Assembly (NCBI RefSeq): GCF_000830885.1
Contig: NZ_CP006951.1
Location: 806,001 to 870,000, forward strand
Length of the DNA: 64,000 nt
Source of the DNA: Dehalococcoides mccartyi CG5
Lineage (GTDB): Bacteria; Chloroflexota; Dehalococcoidia; Dehalococcoidales; Dehalococcoidaceae
Direction of reading: 5' to 3'
Below the pieces are notes generated by a model. That model was not told the DNA's origin and did not search any database. It worked only from the letters and a program-made list of their open reading frames with translations. This document shows, one piece after another, positions 18,594 to 28,424 of this stretch. The stretch's first letter is position 1; each line of letters begins with the position of its first letter. A program made the position numbers and the translations under genes.

Positions 18594-19451
18594 TTATGTC
18601 TCGTAAAAGGCCACACCAACTACCCCCGGACCGGTATGAACTCCCATAACCGGGGTAAATTCCATAATCAGAATTTCCGCCTCAGGGAATTTTTCTTTTA
18701 TATTTTGCTCCAGCCTGTGTGCCCGTTCCAAAGCATCAGCATGCATTACAGCCACTTTCAGTTTCCCTTTGCCTTTTACGTGCCCCATCATCAGATCCAG
18801 CATATTCTGCAAGGCTTTTTCGGCAGTGCGGGGCAGGGCTACTGTTTGAGCATCGCCGTTACGCAGGGTGAAAACAGGTTTTATCTGAAGCACAGAATCT
18901 GCCAGGGCGGCTATTTTGGGTATACGCCCGCCCCTAATCAGATAGTCAAAAGTATCCAGCGCCGCATACAGATATACCCGCTGCATCAGGGTACTTACTA
19001 TGCCTACCAGATTATCAAGGCTTTTTCCGGCTTCGGCTTGGCGGGCAGCTTCCAAAACTACCAACCCCAAACCGGCAGCGGCAGTTTCGCAGGGGATAAC
19101 TTTTATACGAAGGTTGGAGTATTTTTCCAGCACTTGCATGGCAGCCAGCTGGGCGGCATTGAACATACCCGAAAACCGTACAGGTTCGGTAATACACAAA
19201 ATCTGGTCAGTTTTGGCTGCCAGCCGGGTAAATGCCTCAATATATGGACCCGGCAATGAGCCAACCGTTTTGAGTGTCAGAGGGGATTCCTTGAGTATCC
19301 GGTAGAACTGGCTAAGGTCAAGTTCCGCATCAGGATAAGCTTTGCCGCCGATAACAATTTGTATAGGAATAACTTCTATCTGGTACTTTCTGACAAGTTC
19401 GGCCGGTATACAGGCAGTAGTATCGGTAACTATGGCTACACTGTTCGCCAT
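18594..19451 (-). CDS. DegV family fatty-acid-binding protein
   Basis: A 285-residue protein of the DegV/FakB fold. VAIVTDTTACIPAELVRKY at the amino terminus is the family signature with the ligand-contacting Thr, and GGRIPK near residue 190 is also conserved. In Firmicutes such proteins present fatty acids to the kinase FakA; no FakA-like gene is in the window. I set the start at 19451, where GAGAGGTG precedes ATG, rather than the open frame to 19580 that overlaps the upstream gene. The position directly behind an acyl-CoA ligase homologue supports a link to fatty acids. Confidence 0.88.
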   Translation of the reverse strand: MANSVAIVTDTTACIPAELVRKYQIEVIPIQIVIGGKAYPDAELDLSQFYRILKESPLTLKTVGSLPGPYIEAFTRLAAKTDQILCITEPVRFSGMFNAAQLAAMQVLEKYSNLRIKVIPCETAAAGLGLVVLEAARQAEAGKSLDNLVGIVSTLMQRVYLYAALDTFDYLIRGGRIPKIAALADSVLQIKPVFTLRNGDAQTVALPRTAEKALQNMLDLMMGHVKGKGKLKVAVMHADALERAHRLEQNIKEKFPEAEILIMEFTPVMGVHTGPGVVGVAFYET

Positions 19452-19533
19452 GTCGCACCTCTCATCAGCTAAAGCATTTAAACTTATTATACACATAGAC
19501 GAGAGTTTGGCAACACATCTTGCCCTGTCATTT

Positions 19534-21051
19534 TTACATTTGTTTAAGACTGTCTCTACAGGGCAATCCCAGCAAATCACGGGGTAAATCTTTCAGAATA
19601 TAAATTTCCCGGGGGGTTTTATACTGTGCCAGATTATCCAGACAGTACTTCTTAATACCGGCAGAAGTCTGGGTAACCCCATCCCGAAGTACTACCGCCA
19701 CCCGAACCACCTCACCCCGCATACCATCCGGATCAGGTATCCCCACCGCCAGTACTTCTCTCACCCCCGGGCATGAAAGAAGCAAATCTTCAAGGTCAGA
19801 AAAATATATGTTCTGGCCTTTGGTAATAAGCATAGGTTTGATAAAATATTTTATGTAAACAAATCCGTCATTATCTTTATAGCCGATATCACCGGTATAA
19901 AGCCAGCCGTTACGTAACATCTGGTTGGTTTTTTCAGGCTGGCGGTAAATTCCGTCCATCACAGGCCCACGGATAATTATCTCTCCTGCCTGAGACGGCG
20001 CTAACAGTTTGCCGGCCGAATCCACCACTTCCAGCTCAAACCCGCCAAGCACTTTGCCTACTGAGCAAGGCTTACCGCTTCTATCCAGAGGTTGGCAGGT
20101 TACATGAGAAGTAGATTCAGTAAGGCCGTAAAAATCCACCAGGTCTTTATCCAGTAAAACTCTGTATGACAGCACCAGTTCCGGAGGCAAAGGTGCACCG
20201 GCACTGCCGCACAATCTTAGTGAAGCCAGATTGTATTCAGAGGAATTTTCCCGCAGGTGGCGAACCAGCATGGCATGAATGAAAGGAACACCCAGAAATA
20301 CTGTAATGCTTTCTTTTTCAATAGTCTTTAATAGGCAGTCTACAGAAACACCTGAGAGCATTATGACACTCCCGCCGCTGAATATAGTACCCAGCATAAC
20401 CACCACCAACCCTATTATATGATGCAGAGGCAGAGCAAACAGGATAACCCTGTCTTTGTTGCTTTGCCCAAACCCGCCGGCAGATATTGCTGCCGTCCTG
20501 ACCAGATTTGATTGGCTTATCATCACACCTTGCGGGCGTAACTGGGCTGCCGAGGTATAGGCTATATGGGCAGTCTGAGTTTCTGGCACGTCAAACTCAA
20601 AGGGACTTTCAGGTACATTTGCCAGAAAATTTTTTAATAAAACTATGTCCGGATAACTGCTGTCTTCCAGACTGATATAATGCTGTATAAAACCTAATTC
20701 AGACTGGTGGTGATGCAAAATATTCAGTCCATCTGTTTGACAAACCAATACCTTGGGCTGGCAATCATCAAGCAGGGCTTTAAGCTCCGGCCATTTGTAT
20801 TTTGGGTCAAGCGGCACGGCCACAGCCCCTATTTTGACTATACCAAAATAAAAATATATAAATTCAAGGCAGTTTGGTATCAGGAGTGCCACCCGCTCAC
20901 CCGCAAGTGCCCCCAGACGGGTAAGTGCCCACGCATAACAGTCAGAAATCCTGTCCAGCTCTGCATAGGTAATATTTTTATCTTCAAATTTCAGGGCCAC
21001 AGCCTCAGGACAGGCCGCAACTACTTCTGAAAGCCTATCAGCAAGATTCAA
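19534..21051 (-). CDS. AMP-dependent acyl-CoA ligase homologue with degenerate catalytic motifs
   Basis: A 505-residue ANL-superfamily protein. The overall fold is clear: LIPNCLEFIYFYFG, YGLTEST, and YTGDIGYKDNDG (the A7 motif with its Asp) are present. Two catalytic elements are not. The glycine-rich ATP loop, normally YTSGTTGxPKG, reads YTSAAQLRPQG (residues 165-175), and the A10 lysine, normally in PRTxxGK, is Leu in PRDLLGL (position 496). The protein therefore probably does not adenylate a substrate, or does so poorly. It starts with TTG behind GGTGGTGA. DegV, kinase and pepA follow. It may act as an acyl-binding or regulatory protein. Confidence 0.85.
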   Translation of the reverse strand: MNLADRLSEVVAACPEAVALKFEDKNITYAELDRISDCYAWALTRLGALAGERVALLIPNCLEFIYFYFGIVKIGAVAVPLDPKYKWPELKALLDDCQPKVLVCQTDGLNILHHHQSELGFIQHYISLEDSSYPDIVLLKNFLANVPESPFEFDVPETQTAHIAYTSAAQLRPQGVMISQSNLVRTAAISAGGFGQSNKDRVILFALPLHHIIGLVVVMLGTIFSGGSVIMLSGVSVDCLLKTIEKESITVFLGVPFIHAMLVRHLRENSSEYNLASLRLCGSAGAPLPPELVLSYRVLLDKDLVDFYGLTESTSHVTCQPLDRSGKPCSVGKVLGGFELEVVDSAGKLLAPSQAGEIIIRGPVMDGIYRQPEKTNQMLRNGWLYTGDIGYKDNDGFVYIKYFIKPMLITKGQNIYFSDLEDLLLSCPGVREVLAVGIPDPDGMRGEVVRVAVVLRDGVTQTSAGIKKYCLDNLAQYKTPREIYILKDLPRDLLGLPCRDSLKQM

Positions 21052-21224
21052 ATGTCACCACCGAACATATATTGTTTGAAGCATTTGGATGAGCCAGTGT
21101 ACCAGATTTTATATTTTGTATCAATTTTTTAATATCATTCATTTATTCCAATTAGGCCAAATCAGCTTGACAAGCAGTCTATGAGTGATTAATATTTACC
21201 TAATTGAATATCTAAAGGCTATGA

Positions 21225-21495
21225 ACAAGACTAGTAAATTTCAAGCGAAGCTAAGAGAGCCGGGCAAGGTGTGAGCCGGTGCTGACGCAGGGATTGAATG
21301 GACTTGGGAGCCGCAAACCGAACGGTTTATCCAAGTAGGCTTTGCCGCAGGGGAAGCGTTAAAGTATCCCAAGGTATAAGGGGGTTACCCCAAGTACCTG
21401 TTAAAGATGGCCGGTATTTTATGATTCCGGCTAATTAGGGTGGTACCGCGGAAGTAAACCTTCTGCCCCTTTCAGGGCAGAGGGTTTTTTGTTAT
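21225..21495 (+). promoter_or_regulatory. Tryptophan T-box riboswitch
   Basis: Leader before the trpB-type gene. Stem I sequence with AGAGAGCCGGG is followed by the probable specifier codon TGG (21299-21301) in GAATGGACTTGGGAG; the T-box bulge sequence AGGGTGGTACCGCGG is at 21437-21451; and the terminator CTTCTGCCC/GGGCAGAGG with a T run is at 21461-21492. Uncharged tRNA-Trp should bind and stabilise the antiterminator, so the gene is switched on in tryptophan shortage. Between 21495 and 21605 I see only a short open stretch without a start. Confidence 0.92.
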
Positions 21496-21620
21496 CCCTG
21501 CCCCAAAAACGCCTGATACGGCTAAAGAGGCTTTAGATGAACTGGGGCTGACTGGCACAGGGTAAACAGGTAATTAATCAAGGCTAAACAGGTATTAAAA
21601 TAACGTCAAGGAGAACAGAA

Positions 21621-22985
21621 ATGGTTCAAACCAAGTTCATACTGCAGGAAAAGGATATGCCTCAGGTCTGGTACAATATCCAGCCTGATTTGCCCGTACC
21701 GCTGCCTCCCGTTTTGCATCCGGGCACCGGCAAGCCGGTCACTCCGGCTGATATGGAAGCTATATTCCCTATGAACCTTATCATGCAGGAGTTCAGCCCC
21801 GAAAGGCATATACCCATCCCGGAAGAACTGTTGGAACTATATAAAATCTGGCGGCCAACCCCTCTTTACCGTGCCCACCGGCTGGAAAAGGCTTTGCAGA
21901 CTCCGGCTAAAATCTTTTACAAACTGGAAGATGTCAGCCCGGCCGGTTCACACAAACCCAATACCGCCCTGGCTCAGGCTTATTACAATAAACAAGCCGG
22001 CATAAAGCGGATTTCCACCGAAACCGGCGCCGGACAATGGGGTTCTTCTCTGGCTATGGCTTGCAAATTCTTTGACATAGAGTGCAAGGTCTATATGGTA
22101 AAGGTAAGCTACAATATGAAACCTTACCGCCGCATTATGATGGAAACCTGGGGTGCCTCTGTCGTACCCAGCCCCAGCCCGGATACCCGAATAGGCCGTG
22201 AGATACTGGAACGTGACCCCGAATGCCCCGGCAGTTTGGGTATTGCCATAAGTGAAGCTGTGGAAGATGCTGTAACCCATCCCGGCACCAAGTATGCTCT
22301 GGGTAGTGTACTTAACCATGTACTCCTTCACCAGACTATTATCGGTCAGGAAGCTAAAAAGCAGATGGCCATGGCAGACTGCTACCCTGATATTGTTATT
22401 GGCTGTGTTGGCGGCGGTTCAAACTTTGGCGGTATCGCTATACCCTTTGTGGAAGACAAACTGAACGGTACTCACAAGGATACCCGCATTTTGGCAGTTG
22501 AGCCCGCCAGCTGTCCTTCACTGACCAAGGGTCTGGACGCCTATGACTTCGGAGACGAAGCCGGTATGACCCCTATGATGAAAATGTTTACGCTGGGTCA
22601 CCAGTTTATGCCACCTCCGGTACATGCCGGCGGGTTGCGGTATCACGGCATGTCTCCCCTGCTGTCTCACCTCAGCCGCCTGAAGCTGATTGAGGCTACA
22701 GCGGTTCAGCAGATAGAGACCTTTGAAGCGGGCATGCAGTTTGCCCAGACTGAAGGCTTCATAAGCGCACCTGAAACCAACCATGCCATCAGGGCTACAA
22801 TTGATGAAGCCCTGAAATGCCGCGAAACCGGCGAAGCCAAGACTATTCTCTTCTGCCACAGCGGTCACGGCCACGTGGACATGGCTTCTTACGACCTGTA
22901 CCTGCGGGGCAAGCTCAGTAACTACGAATACCCGGCAGAACTGGTAAAAGAGGCTCAGAAGGGTTTGCCTAAAGTCAACGTCTAG
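21621..22985 (+). CDS. trpB: Tryptophan synthase beta chain, TrpB2 type
   Basis: A 454-residue pyridoxal-phosphate enzyme that makes tryptophan from indole and serine. The cofactor lysine is Lys112 in GSHKPN and the phosphate-binding loop is GGGSNFGG (264-271). The length and the amino-terminal extension ([12 protein letters not shown]) mark the TrpB2 subgroup, usually not paired with TrpA; no trpA is adjacent. Start ATG has AAGGAG seven bases upstream. Expression is controlled by the Trp T-box in front and stopped by the hairpin behind. Confidence 0.93.
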   Translation: MVQTKFILQEKDMPQVWYNIQPDLPVPLPPVLHPGTGKPVTPADMEAIFPMNLIMQEFSPERHIPIPEELLELYKIWRPTPLYRAHRLEKALQTPAKIFYKLEDVSPAGSHKPNTALAQAYYNKQAGIKRISTETGAGQWGSSLAMACKFFDIECKVYMVKVSYNMKPYRRIMMETWGASVVPSPSPDTRIGREILERDPECPGSLGIAISEAVEDAVTHPGTKYALGSVLNHVLLHQTIIGQEAKKQMAMADCYPDIVIGCVGGGSNFGGIAIPFVEDKLNGTHKDTRILAVEPASCPSLTKGLDAYDFGDEAGMTPMMKMFTLGHQFMPPPVHAGGLRYHGMSPLLSHLSRLKLIEATAVQQIETFEAGMQFAQTEGFISAPETNHAIRATIDEALKCRETGEAKTILFCHSGHGHVDMASYDLYLRGKLSNYEYPAELVKEAQKGLPKVNV

Positions 22986-23010
22986 GTAAAAACGGCATAC
23001 TATGTCTTTT

Positions 23011-23050
23011 AAGCGGGAGGGGAATATCACCCCTCCCGCTTGTTTATCAA
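23011..23050 (+). terminator. Terminator after trpB
   Basis: AAGCGGGAGGGG and CCCCTCCCGCTT form a 12-base-pair perfect stem with a seven-base loop, followed by a T-containing tract. Confidence 0.85.
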
Positions 23051-23107
23051 TAATTTTTTCACAATTTCCTGCTATAATAAAATCAATACTCCATACAGGA
23101 AGAGGCA

Positions 23108-23923
23108 ATGAAAAAACTTTTCAAAAATTTCTTCGGTCTGTTTATTTCAATCAGTCTGGTTCTGTCCATGTTGCTGGCACAGGGCTGTGACATACTTCAG
23201 GATTTCAGCAATTCCCCTGAAGACAACACTCAAAACCAAACTAATACTCAAAACCTGCCAGACCAAAGTGATGAAATCGGCAGTGTACCAAGTCCTGTCA
23301 ATTTCGTAAATGCGGTAAAGGCCGTAAAACCTTCGGTAGTATCTATAAATGTTGAACTGGTCACCCGTGATATTTTCGGGCGGACAATAGTAGAGCAAGC
23401 CGCCGGCTCAGGCTGGATTATAGATTCAAACGGTATTATCGTAACCAATAACCATGTAGTGGAAGACGCCACCAGCATCACGGTAACGCTGGATGACGGG
23501 CGTACCTTTAATTCGGTAGCTGTACGTACTTACCCTGCCAATGATCTGGCGGTAATAAAGATAAATGCCACCAATTTACCCGCAGTCAAACTGGGAGATG
23601 CCTCCAAACTGGCAGTAGGCGAACCGGTGGCCGCCATCGGCAATGCTCTGGGCATGGGTATTTCCATGACCGGGGGCTGGGTAAGCCGTTTGAATACTAC
23701 CGTTGAGTTCAGTGATACCGAAAGCCTGACCGGACTGATAGAAACTGATGCCGCCATAAATCCGGGTAACTCCGGCGGTCCGCTGGTTAACTATCAGGGT
23801 GAGGTAATAGGCATCACCAGCGCTAAAATACAAGAGGTAGGCGTGGAGGGCATTGGCTATGCTATCAGCCTGTATATAGCTTTGCCCATTATCAATAACC
23901 TTATCTCCCAGTTGCCGGCTTGA
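23108..23923 (+). CDS. HtrA-like serine protease lipoprotein without PDZ domain
   Basis: A 271-residue trypsin-fold protease. A signal peptide ends in LLAQGC with the lipidated Cys at residue 27, and a Ser/Asn/Gln-rich linker follows. The catalytic triad is His116 (TNNHVV), Asp146 (NDLAVI) and Ser222 (NPGNSGGP). The protein stops right after the protease domain, whereas HtrA/DegP proteins have one or two PDZ domains. It should be anchored outside the membrane and act in protein quality control. An extended -10 (TGCTATAAT near 23070-23078) and GGAAGAGG before ATG support start and expression. It is a tandem paralogue of the next gene. Confidence 0.92.
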   Translation: MKKLFKNFFGLFISISLVLSMLLAQGCDILQDFSNSPEDNTQNQTNTQNLPDQSDEIGSVPSPVNFVNAVKAVKPSVVSINVELVTRDIFGRTIVEQAAGSGWIIDSNGIIVTNNHVVEDATSITVTLDDGRTFNSVAVRTYPANDLAVIKINATNLPAVKLGDASKLAVGEPVAAIGNALGMGISMTGGWVSRLNTTVEFSDTESLTGLIETDAAINPGNSGGPLVNYQGEVIGITSAKIQEVGVEGIGYAISLYIALPIINNLISQLPA

Positions 23924-23931
23924 GCAAGACA

Positions 23932-25065
23932 ATGAAAAAGAAACTACATTTATTCAGCCTGTTTCTTTGTATCCTGATTGCCACTGCTGCTTTTAGTGCC
24001 GGTGGCTGTGATTATCTGTCCCAGCCCATAAACACTGATAATTCAGACAATACCCCTAGTACCTCTACCCCACTGGATGAAAACTGGAAATTTCCCTCTC
24101 CTCAGCAGAACCTGCCCGAACTGGCAAACTATGCCATGGTGGTTGCCAGAGTAAAACCGGCAGTGGTAGCGGTAGACGTGGAATATATAACCCAGGATAT
24201 ATTCGGCCGCCAGACTGTGGCCATAGCCTCAGGTTCAGGTTTTATAATAGACCCCAGCGGTTATATCATTACTAATAACCATGTAGTTGAAGGCGGAAGC
24301 ACTGTAACCGTAACCCTCTCAGACAACCGCACCTTTACCGCCAGCCGTGTTGTGACAGATTCGCGTACAGACCTGGCCGTAATCAAGGTGGATACCCTGG
24401 GGGAGGAGTTGCCTTTTGTGTATATAGGTGATTCATCCGCTCTGGAGGTGGGTGAACCGGTAGCGGCCATCGGGAATGCCCTTGGTCTGGGAATAACCAT
24501 GAAAGGCGGCTGGATAAGCCGTCTGGATGCCCAGATAACCGTTGACCAAAGTGTAACCCTGTACGGATTGATAGGTACAGATGCGGCCATAAACGAAGGT
24601 AATTCCGGAGGCCCTCTGGTAAATATGGCCGGTGAAGTTATCGGCATTACTTCTGCCAAAATTGTGGAAGTGGGAGTGGAAGGCGTGGGTTACGCCATAA
24701 ATATAAACTCCGCCCGCACTTTTATTGAAGAACTGGTAAACAAAGGATATATTACCCGTCCCTTCATGGGGGTAATAGGCATACTGACCGTAGATGCGGC
24801 CATCCAGTCTTATTTCAAGCTGGGCATAGATAAAGGCGTGCTGTTACGGGGTATAGCTGAAAACGGACCTGCTGAGAAAGCCGGACTTAAGGCTAATGAC
24901 GTTATCCTGTCAATAAACGGCCAAGCAGTACTTACTGATGAAGAACTGATACTGGCTATTCACGGTAAAAAGGTAGGGGATAAAATAGAAGTCAGCTATT
25001 TCCGGGACGGAGTAACCAGTACCGTAACCCTGATACTGGCTGAAACTCCGCCACCGGAAAGCTAG
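23932..25065 (+). CDS. HtrA/DegP-type serine protease lipoprotein with PDZ domain
   Basis: A 377-residue membrane-anchored protease. The signal peptide ends in FSAGGC (Cys26), then a Ser/Thr/Pro-rich linker, the protease domain with His117, Asp147 and Ser225 (NEGNSGGP), and a carboxyl-terminal PDZ domain (about 275-370, with GPAEKAGLKANDVI). It degrades or refolds damaged exported proteins. I prefer the ATG at 23932; an in-frame TTG at 23920 overlaps the previous stop as TTGA. The two genes are adjacent duplicates that differ by the PDZ domain. It converges with ileS with only 12 bases between stops and no clear terminator. Confidence 0.92.
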   Translation: MKKKLHLFSLFLCILIATAAFSAGGCDYLSQPINTDNSDNTPSTSTPLDENWKFPSPQQNLPELANYAMVVARVKPAVVAVDVEYITQDIFGRQTVAIASGSGFIIDPSGYIITNNHVVEGGSTVTVTLSDNRTFTASRVVTDSRTDLAVIKVDTLGEELPFVYIGDSSALEVGEPVAAIGNALGLGITMKGGWISRLDAQITVDQSVTLYGLIGTDAAINEGNSGGPLVNMAGEVIGITSAKIVEVGVEGVGYAININSARTFIEELVNKGYITRPFMGVIGILTVDAAIQSYFKLGIDKGVLLRGIAENGPAEKAGLKANDVILSINGQAVLTDEELILAIHGKKVGDKIEVSYFRDGVTSTVTLILAETPPPES

Positions 25066-25077
25066 TTTTGTAGTCCT

Positions 25078-28000
25078 TTAGCGTACCACCCACAAACTTA
25101 AGGGGTGACCGTCAATATCCAGACTTTCGGTATACGCTCCTTCAGGGGCGTTTCCGTTTACGATCTGGTTGGAAAGAGTTTCTTTCTTTATGTACTCGGC
25201 ATGCGTCCGGATAACACTTTCCAGATATTCATCCGCCTGATAATGGGTATTTATATAATCTGCAATCTCAAATTCGGCAGATTTCCGCATGGTTTGCAAA
25301 CGGTGGACAATCTCACGGGCAGAACCTTCAGCCAGCAGTTCAGGTGAAAGCCCGGTATAGACCGCTACCGTATATGCCCCTTCGGTACTGGCGACATAAT
25401 TTTCCTGAGGGATAGCTGTACCCGGTTCTTCCGCTACCAGTGCCTTTACATTAAGCTCTTCCAGCACTTGCTCAGCCAGACGCATAAGCCCGGTTCTTTC
25501 CGCAGGTGAAGAAAGAACTACCCGCACTTCTGCCAGCGGTTGGCGTACCTTGAGCGCCGCCTTGCTGCGGGCAGAACGCCCCATACTGGAAACCTTCATT
25601 ACCAGACGGATCTCATTGTCCAGCTGTTCGTCTATAAGAGCCTTATCCGCTACCGGGAAATCCGTAAGGTGTACACTTTCCAAAGCGGACTGGTCTACCA
25701 AAAGCACCAAGTTCTGGTACAGTTCCTCCGCCACAAAGGGTGTAAAGGGAGCCAGCAGTTTGGAAAGGGTAACCAAACAGGTATACAGCGCCTGATAGGC
25801 CGAAAGTTTATCGGCATCATTTTCACTCTTCCAGAAACGGCGGCGGCTGCGGCGTACATACCAGTTGGAAAGATATCCCACAAAATCTTCAATCCGCCGT
25901 CCGGCTTGAGTGGGATCATAATTATCCAGCCCTTTGTCTACGTCCAGTACCAGCTGGTTAAGCTCGGATAAAATCCATCTATCCAGTTCGGGTACTTCAC
26001 CGGCCAGATATTTTTCAGAAGGTGTAAAGTTATCTATATTGGCATAAGTAACAAAAAATGAATATATGTTCCAAAGCATCAGCAGGAACTGGCGGGTTAC
26101 CTCACCTACCAGTTTCTCTGAAAAGCGTCGGGCATTTCCGGGCGGCGCTGCGGTATAGAAATACCAGCGGACAGCATCTGCCCCGTATTTATCCAGCACA
26201 GCAGCGGGCTGGATAACATTATTTTTGGACTTGCTCATTTTCTCGCCGCGTTCGTCCAGTATATGCCCCAGACAGATTACGTTCTGATAACAGGGGCGGC
26301 CGAATATCAGGGTAGAAATGGCATGCAAACTGTAAAACCAGCCCCGTGTTTGGTCTACAGCCTCGCAGATGTAGTCAGCCGGGAAACGCCCGTCACTGGC
26401 AATAGTCCGGCTTTCAGGCTCAAAGGGGTAATGATACTGGGCAACAGGCATAGCGCCGGAGTCATACCAGCAGTCCATAACCTCGGTAACCCTTTTCATG
26501 TTGCCGCCGCATTTGGCGCAATCATAAGTCCATTCATCTGCATACGGGCGGTGGATATCCAGTTTTTCCTGCATGCCTTTAAAATTCGGCTTGGCTTTTA
26601 GTTCGTCAATCCCACCCACACACTCGGTCTGGCCGCACTTCTCGCACCGCCAGATGGGTACAGGCGTTCCCCAGTAACGTTCACGGGAGAAAGCCCAGTC
26701 AATATTATTTTCCAGCCAATCTCCAAAACGACCGTCTTTGATATGTTCGGGATACCAGTTTATCTGCTGGTTGCCCTTTATCAGTTCATCCCTGACTGCG
26801 GTAGTCCGTATGTACCAGCTCTGCTTGGCGTAATAAATAAGCGGAGAATCACACCGCCAGCAAAAGGGGTAGGTATGGTGCATGCGTTCATTACGGAACA
26901 TAAGTCCCCGCTCTTTGAGGTTACGGGAGATATCCTTATCAGCTTCTTTGACAAATTTGCCGGCAAACGGATAGTTACCGGTTATCCTGCCCTGTAAATC
27001 TACGTGGTGGACAAATTTCAGCCCGTATTTAACCCCGGATTCATAGTCCAGTTCGCCATAGGCAGGAGCAGTATGGACTATACCCGTTCCGTCATCCATA
27101 GATACATAACTGGTGGTTATCACAGGGTAAGACAAGGGCTCAAGAGCATCTATTTCAGAGTTATCCTGCATATTTTTTACAGATATGCCGAATTCACGCG
27201 GGTCAAACAGAGGTTTGTAGGTAAGCCCTTTCAGGTCACTGCCCAAACACTCCCCCACTATGGGGTTTTCTGTCAGTTTCAGGCTGGATAAACGGGGCTT
27301 AGCCAGTACCATATAGTAGTCTGCCATATCCAGTATGGCATATTCATCTGTGGCTGATACAGCCAGAGCGGTGTTGGCGGGTAAAGTCCAGGGCGTAGTA
27401 GTCCAAGCCAGCAGATACAGCGGTTTGTCAGACGGGTTAACCCACTTCTGCCCCAAACCTGTCTGTGCCAAACTCTCATGGTTTATTTCAAACTTAACAA
27501 ACACCGAAGGGTCTTCGGTATTATCTTTATATCCTTGAGCCACCTCGTGAGAGCTTAGGGAAGTACCGCAACGCGGGCAATGAGGGGTAACCCGATGTCC
27601 CTGATAAACCAGCCCCTTATCCCACATCTGCTTGAGCGCCCACCAGCCGCTCTCTATATATTTGTTATCCATGGTTATATAGGCATTATCCAAATCCACC
27701 CAGTATGCAATCCGTTCGGTCAGTTTGTTCCATTCGGACACATATTTAAAAACACTGGAACGGCAACGGGTATTAAACTCGGCAATGCCATATTTTTCAA
27801 TATCATTTTTACTGGTAAAACCCAGCTCTTTTTCCACCTCAAGCTCAACCGGCAGGCCATGTGTATCCCAGCCGCCAATCCGCGGTGCATAATAACCCTT
27901 CATAACCTTGTAGCGGGGTATCACATCTTTAAAAACCCGCGAAAGCACATGGTGAATACCAGGACGGCCATTAGCAGTGGGGGGCCCTTCGTACAGAGTA

Positions 28001-28122
28001 AAACGTTTGCCGTCACGGCGGTTTTCAATACTCTTTTTAAAGATGCCCTTATCCTGCCAAATTTTCAGGATTTCTTCCTCCATCTGGGGGAAGTTTTGTC
28101 TGGGATTCACAGCCTTAAACAT
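25078..28122 (-). CDS. ileS: Isoleucyl-tRNA synthetase
   Basis: A 1014-residue class I synthetase that charges tRNA-Ile. The HIGH-type motif is GIHH in PPTANGRPGIHHVLSR (about residue 55), the KMSKS motif is at 628-632, and the editing domain lies between. Two Cys pairs in the middle (RCEKCGQTEC and CAKCGG, about 495-540) form a zinc site in the insert typical of the long bacterial/eukaryote-like IleRS class. The gene lies behind an Ile T-box on the same strand. It is alone in its unit; jag lies upstream of the T-box. Confidence 0.97.
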   Translation of the reverse strand: MFKAVNPRQNFPQMEEEILKIWQDKGIFKKSIENRRDGKRFTLYEGPPTANGRPGIHHVLSRVFKDVIPRYKVMKGYYAPRIGGWDTHGLPVELEVEKELGFTSKNDIEKYGIAEFNTRCRSSVFKYVSEWNKLTERIAYWVDLDNAYITMDNKYIESGWWALKQMWDKGLVYQGHRVTPHCPRCGTSLSSHEVAQGYKDNTEDPSVFVKFEINHESLAQTGLGQKWVNPSDKPLYLLAWTTTPWTLPANTALAVSATDEYAILDMADYYMVLAKPRLSSLKLTENPIVGECLGSDLKGLTYKPLFDPREFGISVKNMQDNSEIDALEPLSYPVITTSYVSMDDGTGIVHTAPAYGELDYESGVKYGLKFVHHVDLQGRITGNYPFAGKFVKEADKDISRNLKERGLMFRNERMHHTYPFCWRCDSPLIYYAKQSWYIRTTAVRDELIKGNQQINWYPEHIKDGRFGDWLENNIDWAFSRERYWGTPVPIWRCEKCGQTECVGGIDELKAKPNFKGMQEKLDIHRPYADEWTYDCAKCGGNMKRVTEVMDCWYDSGAMPVAQYHYPFEPESRTIASDGRFPADYICEAVDQTRGWFYSLHAISTLIFGRPCYQNVICLGHILDERGEKMSKSKNNVIQPAAVLDKYGADAVRWYFYTAAPPGNARRFSEKLVGEVTRQFLLMLWNIYSFFVTYANIDNFTPSEKYLAGEVPELDRWILSELNQLVLDVDKGLDNYDPTQAGRRIEDFVGYLSNWYVRRSRRRFWKSENDADKLSAYQALYTCLVTLSKLLAPFTPFVAEELYQNLVLLVDQSALESVHLTDFPVADKALIDEQLDNEIRLVMKVSSMGRSARSKAALKVRQPLAEVRVVLSSPAERTGLMRLAEQVLEELNVKALVAEEPGTAIPQENYVASTEGAYTVAVYTGLSPELLAEGSAREIVHRLQTMRKSAEFEIADYINTHYQADEYLESVIRTHAEYIKKETLSNQIVNGNAPEGAYTESLDIDGHPLSLWVVR

Positions 28123-28136
28123 TTATCACCTCTTAA

Positions 28137-28415
28137 AAAAGAAAATCCCGTCCTTATCAGGGACGGGACTAAATAAGCCCGCGGTACCACCCCGCTTCCC
28201 CTGCTTTCAAGCAGAGGCTCTCTTGTGGGCACTAACATGCCCCGCCCCTTATAACGGGTGGCGAACCCGGCCAGGTCTACTCAGCCTAAAGGCTTTTTGG
28301 CTGGCGGCTCAGGAGTGATTTTCGGGATACCAGCGGAAAGTTCTGCTTTCACCGTACCAGACTCGCTTCTGCCCCGCAGATAACCTACTCTTCTCCGTCA
28401 CTGCCTTTTGTAAGG
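28137..28415 (-). promoter_or_regulatory. Isoleucine T-box riboswitch
   Basis: Leader of ileS on the minus strand. It contains stem I with GAAGAGTAGG, a probable specifier ATC (complement at 28317-28319, in GAAAATCACTCC), the T-box sequence GGGGTGGTACCGCGGG (complement near 28178-28195) and a terminator CCCGTCC/GGACGGG followed by a T run (28137-28168). Uncharged tRNA-Ile would promote read-through into ileS. Confidence 0.92.
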
Positions 28416-28424
28416 TTTATTGTA

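Noticed and set aside
21495-21564. Leader peptide between the Trp T-box terminator and trpB
   Set aside because: The open stretch has no start codon with a ribosome binding site and no Trp codons; the T-box already explains the regulation.
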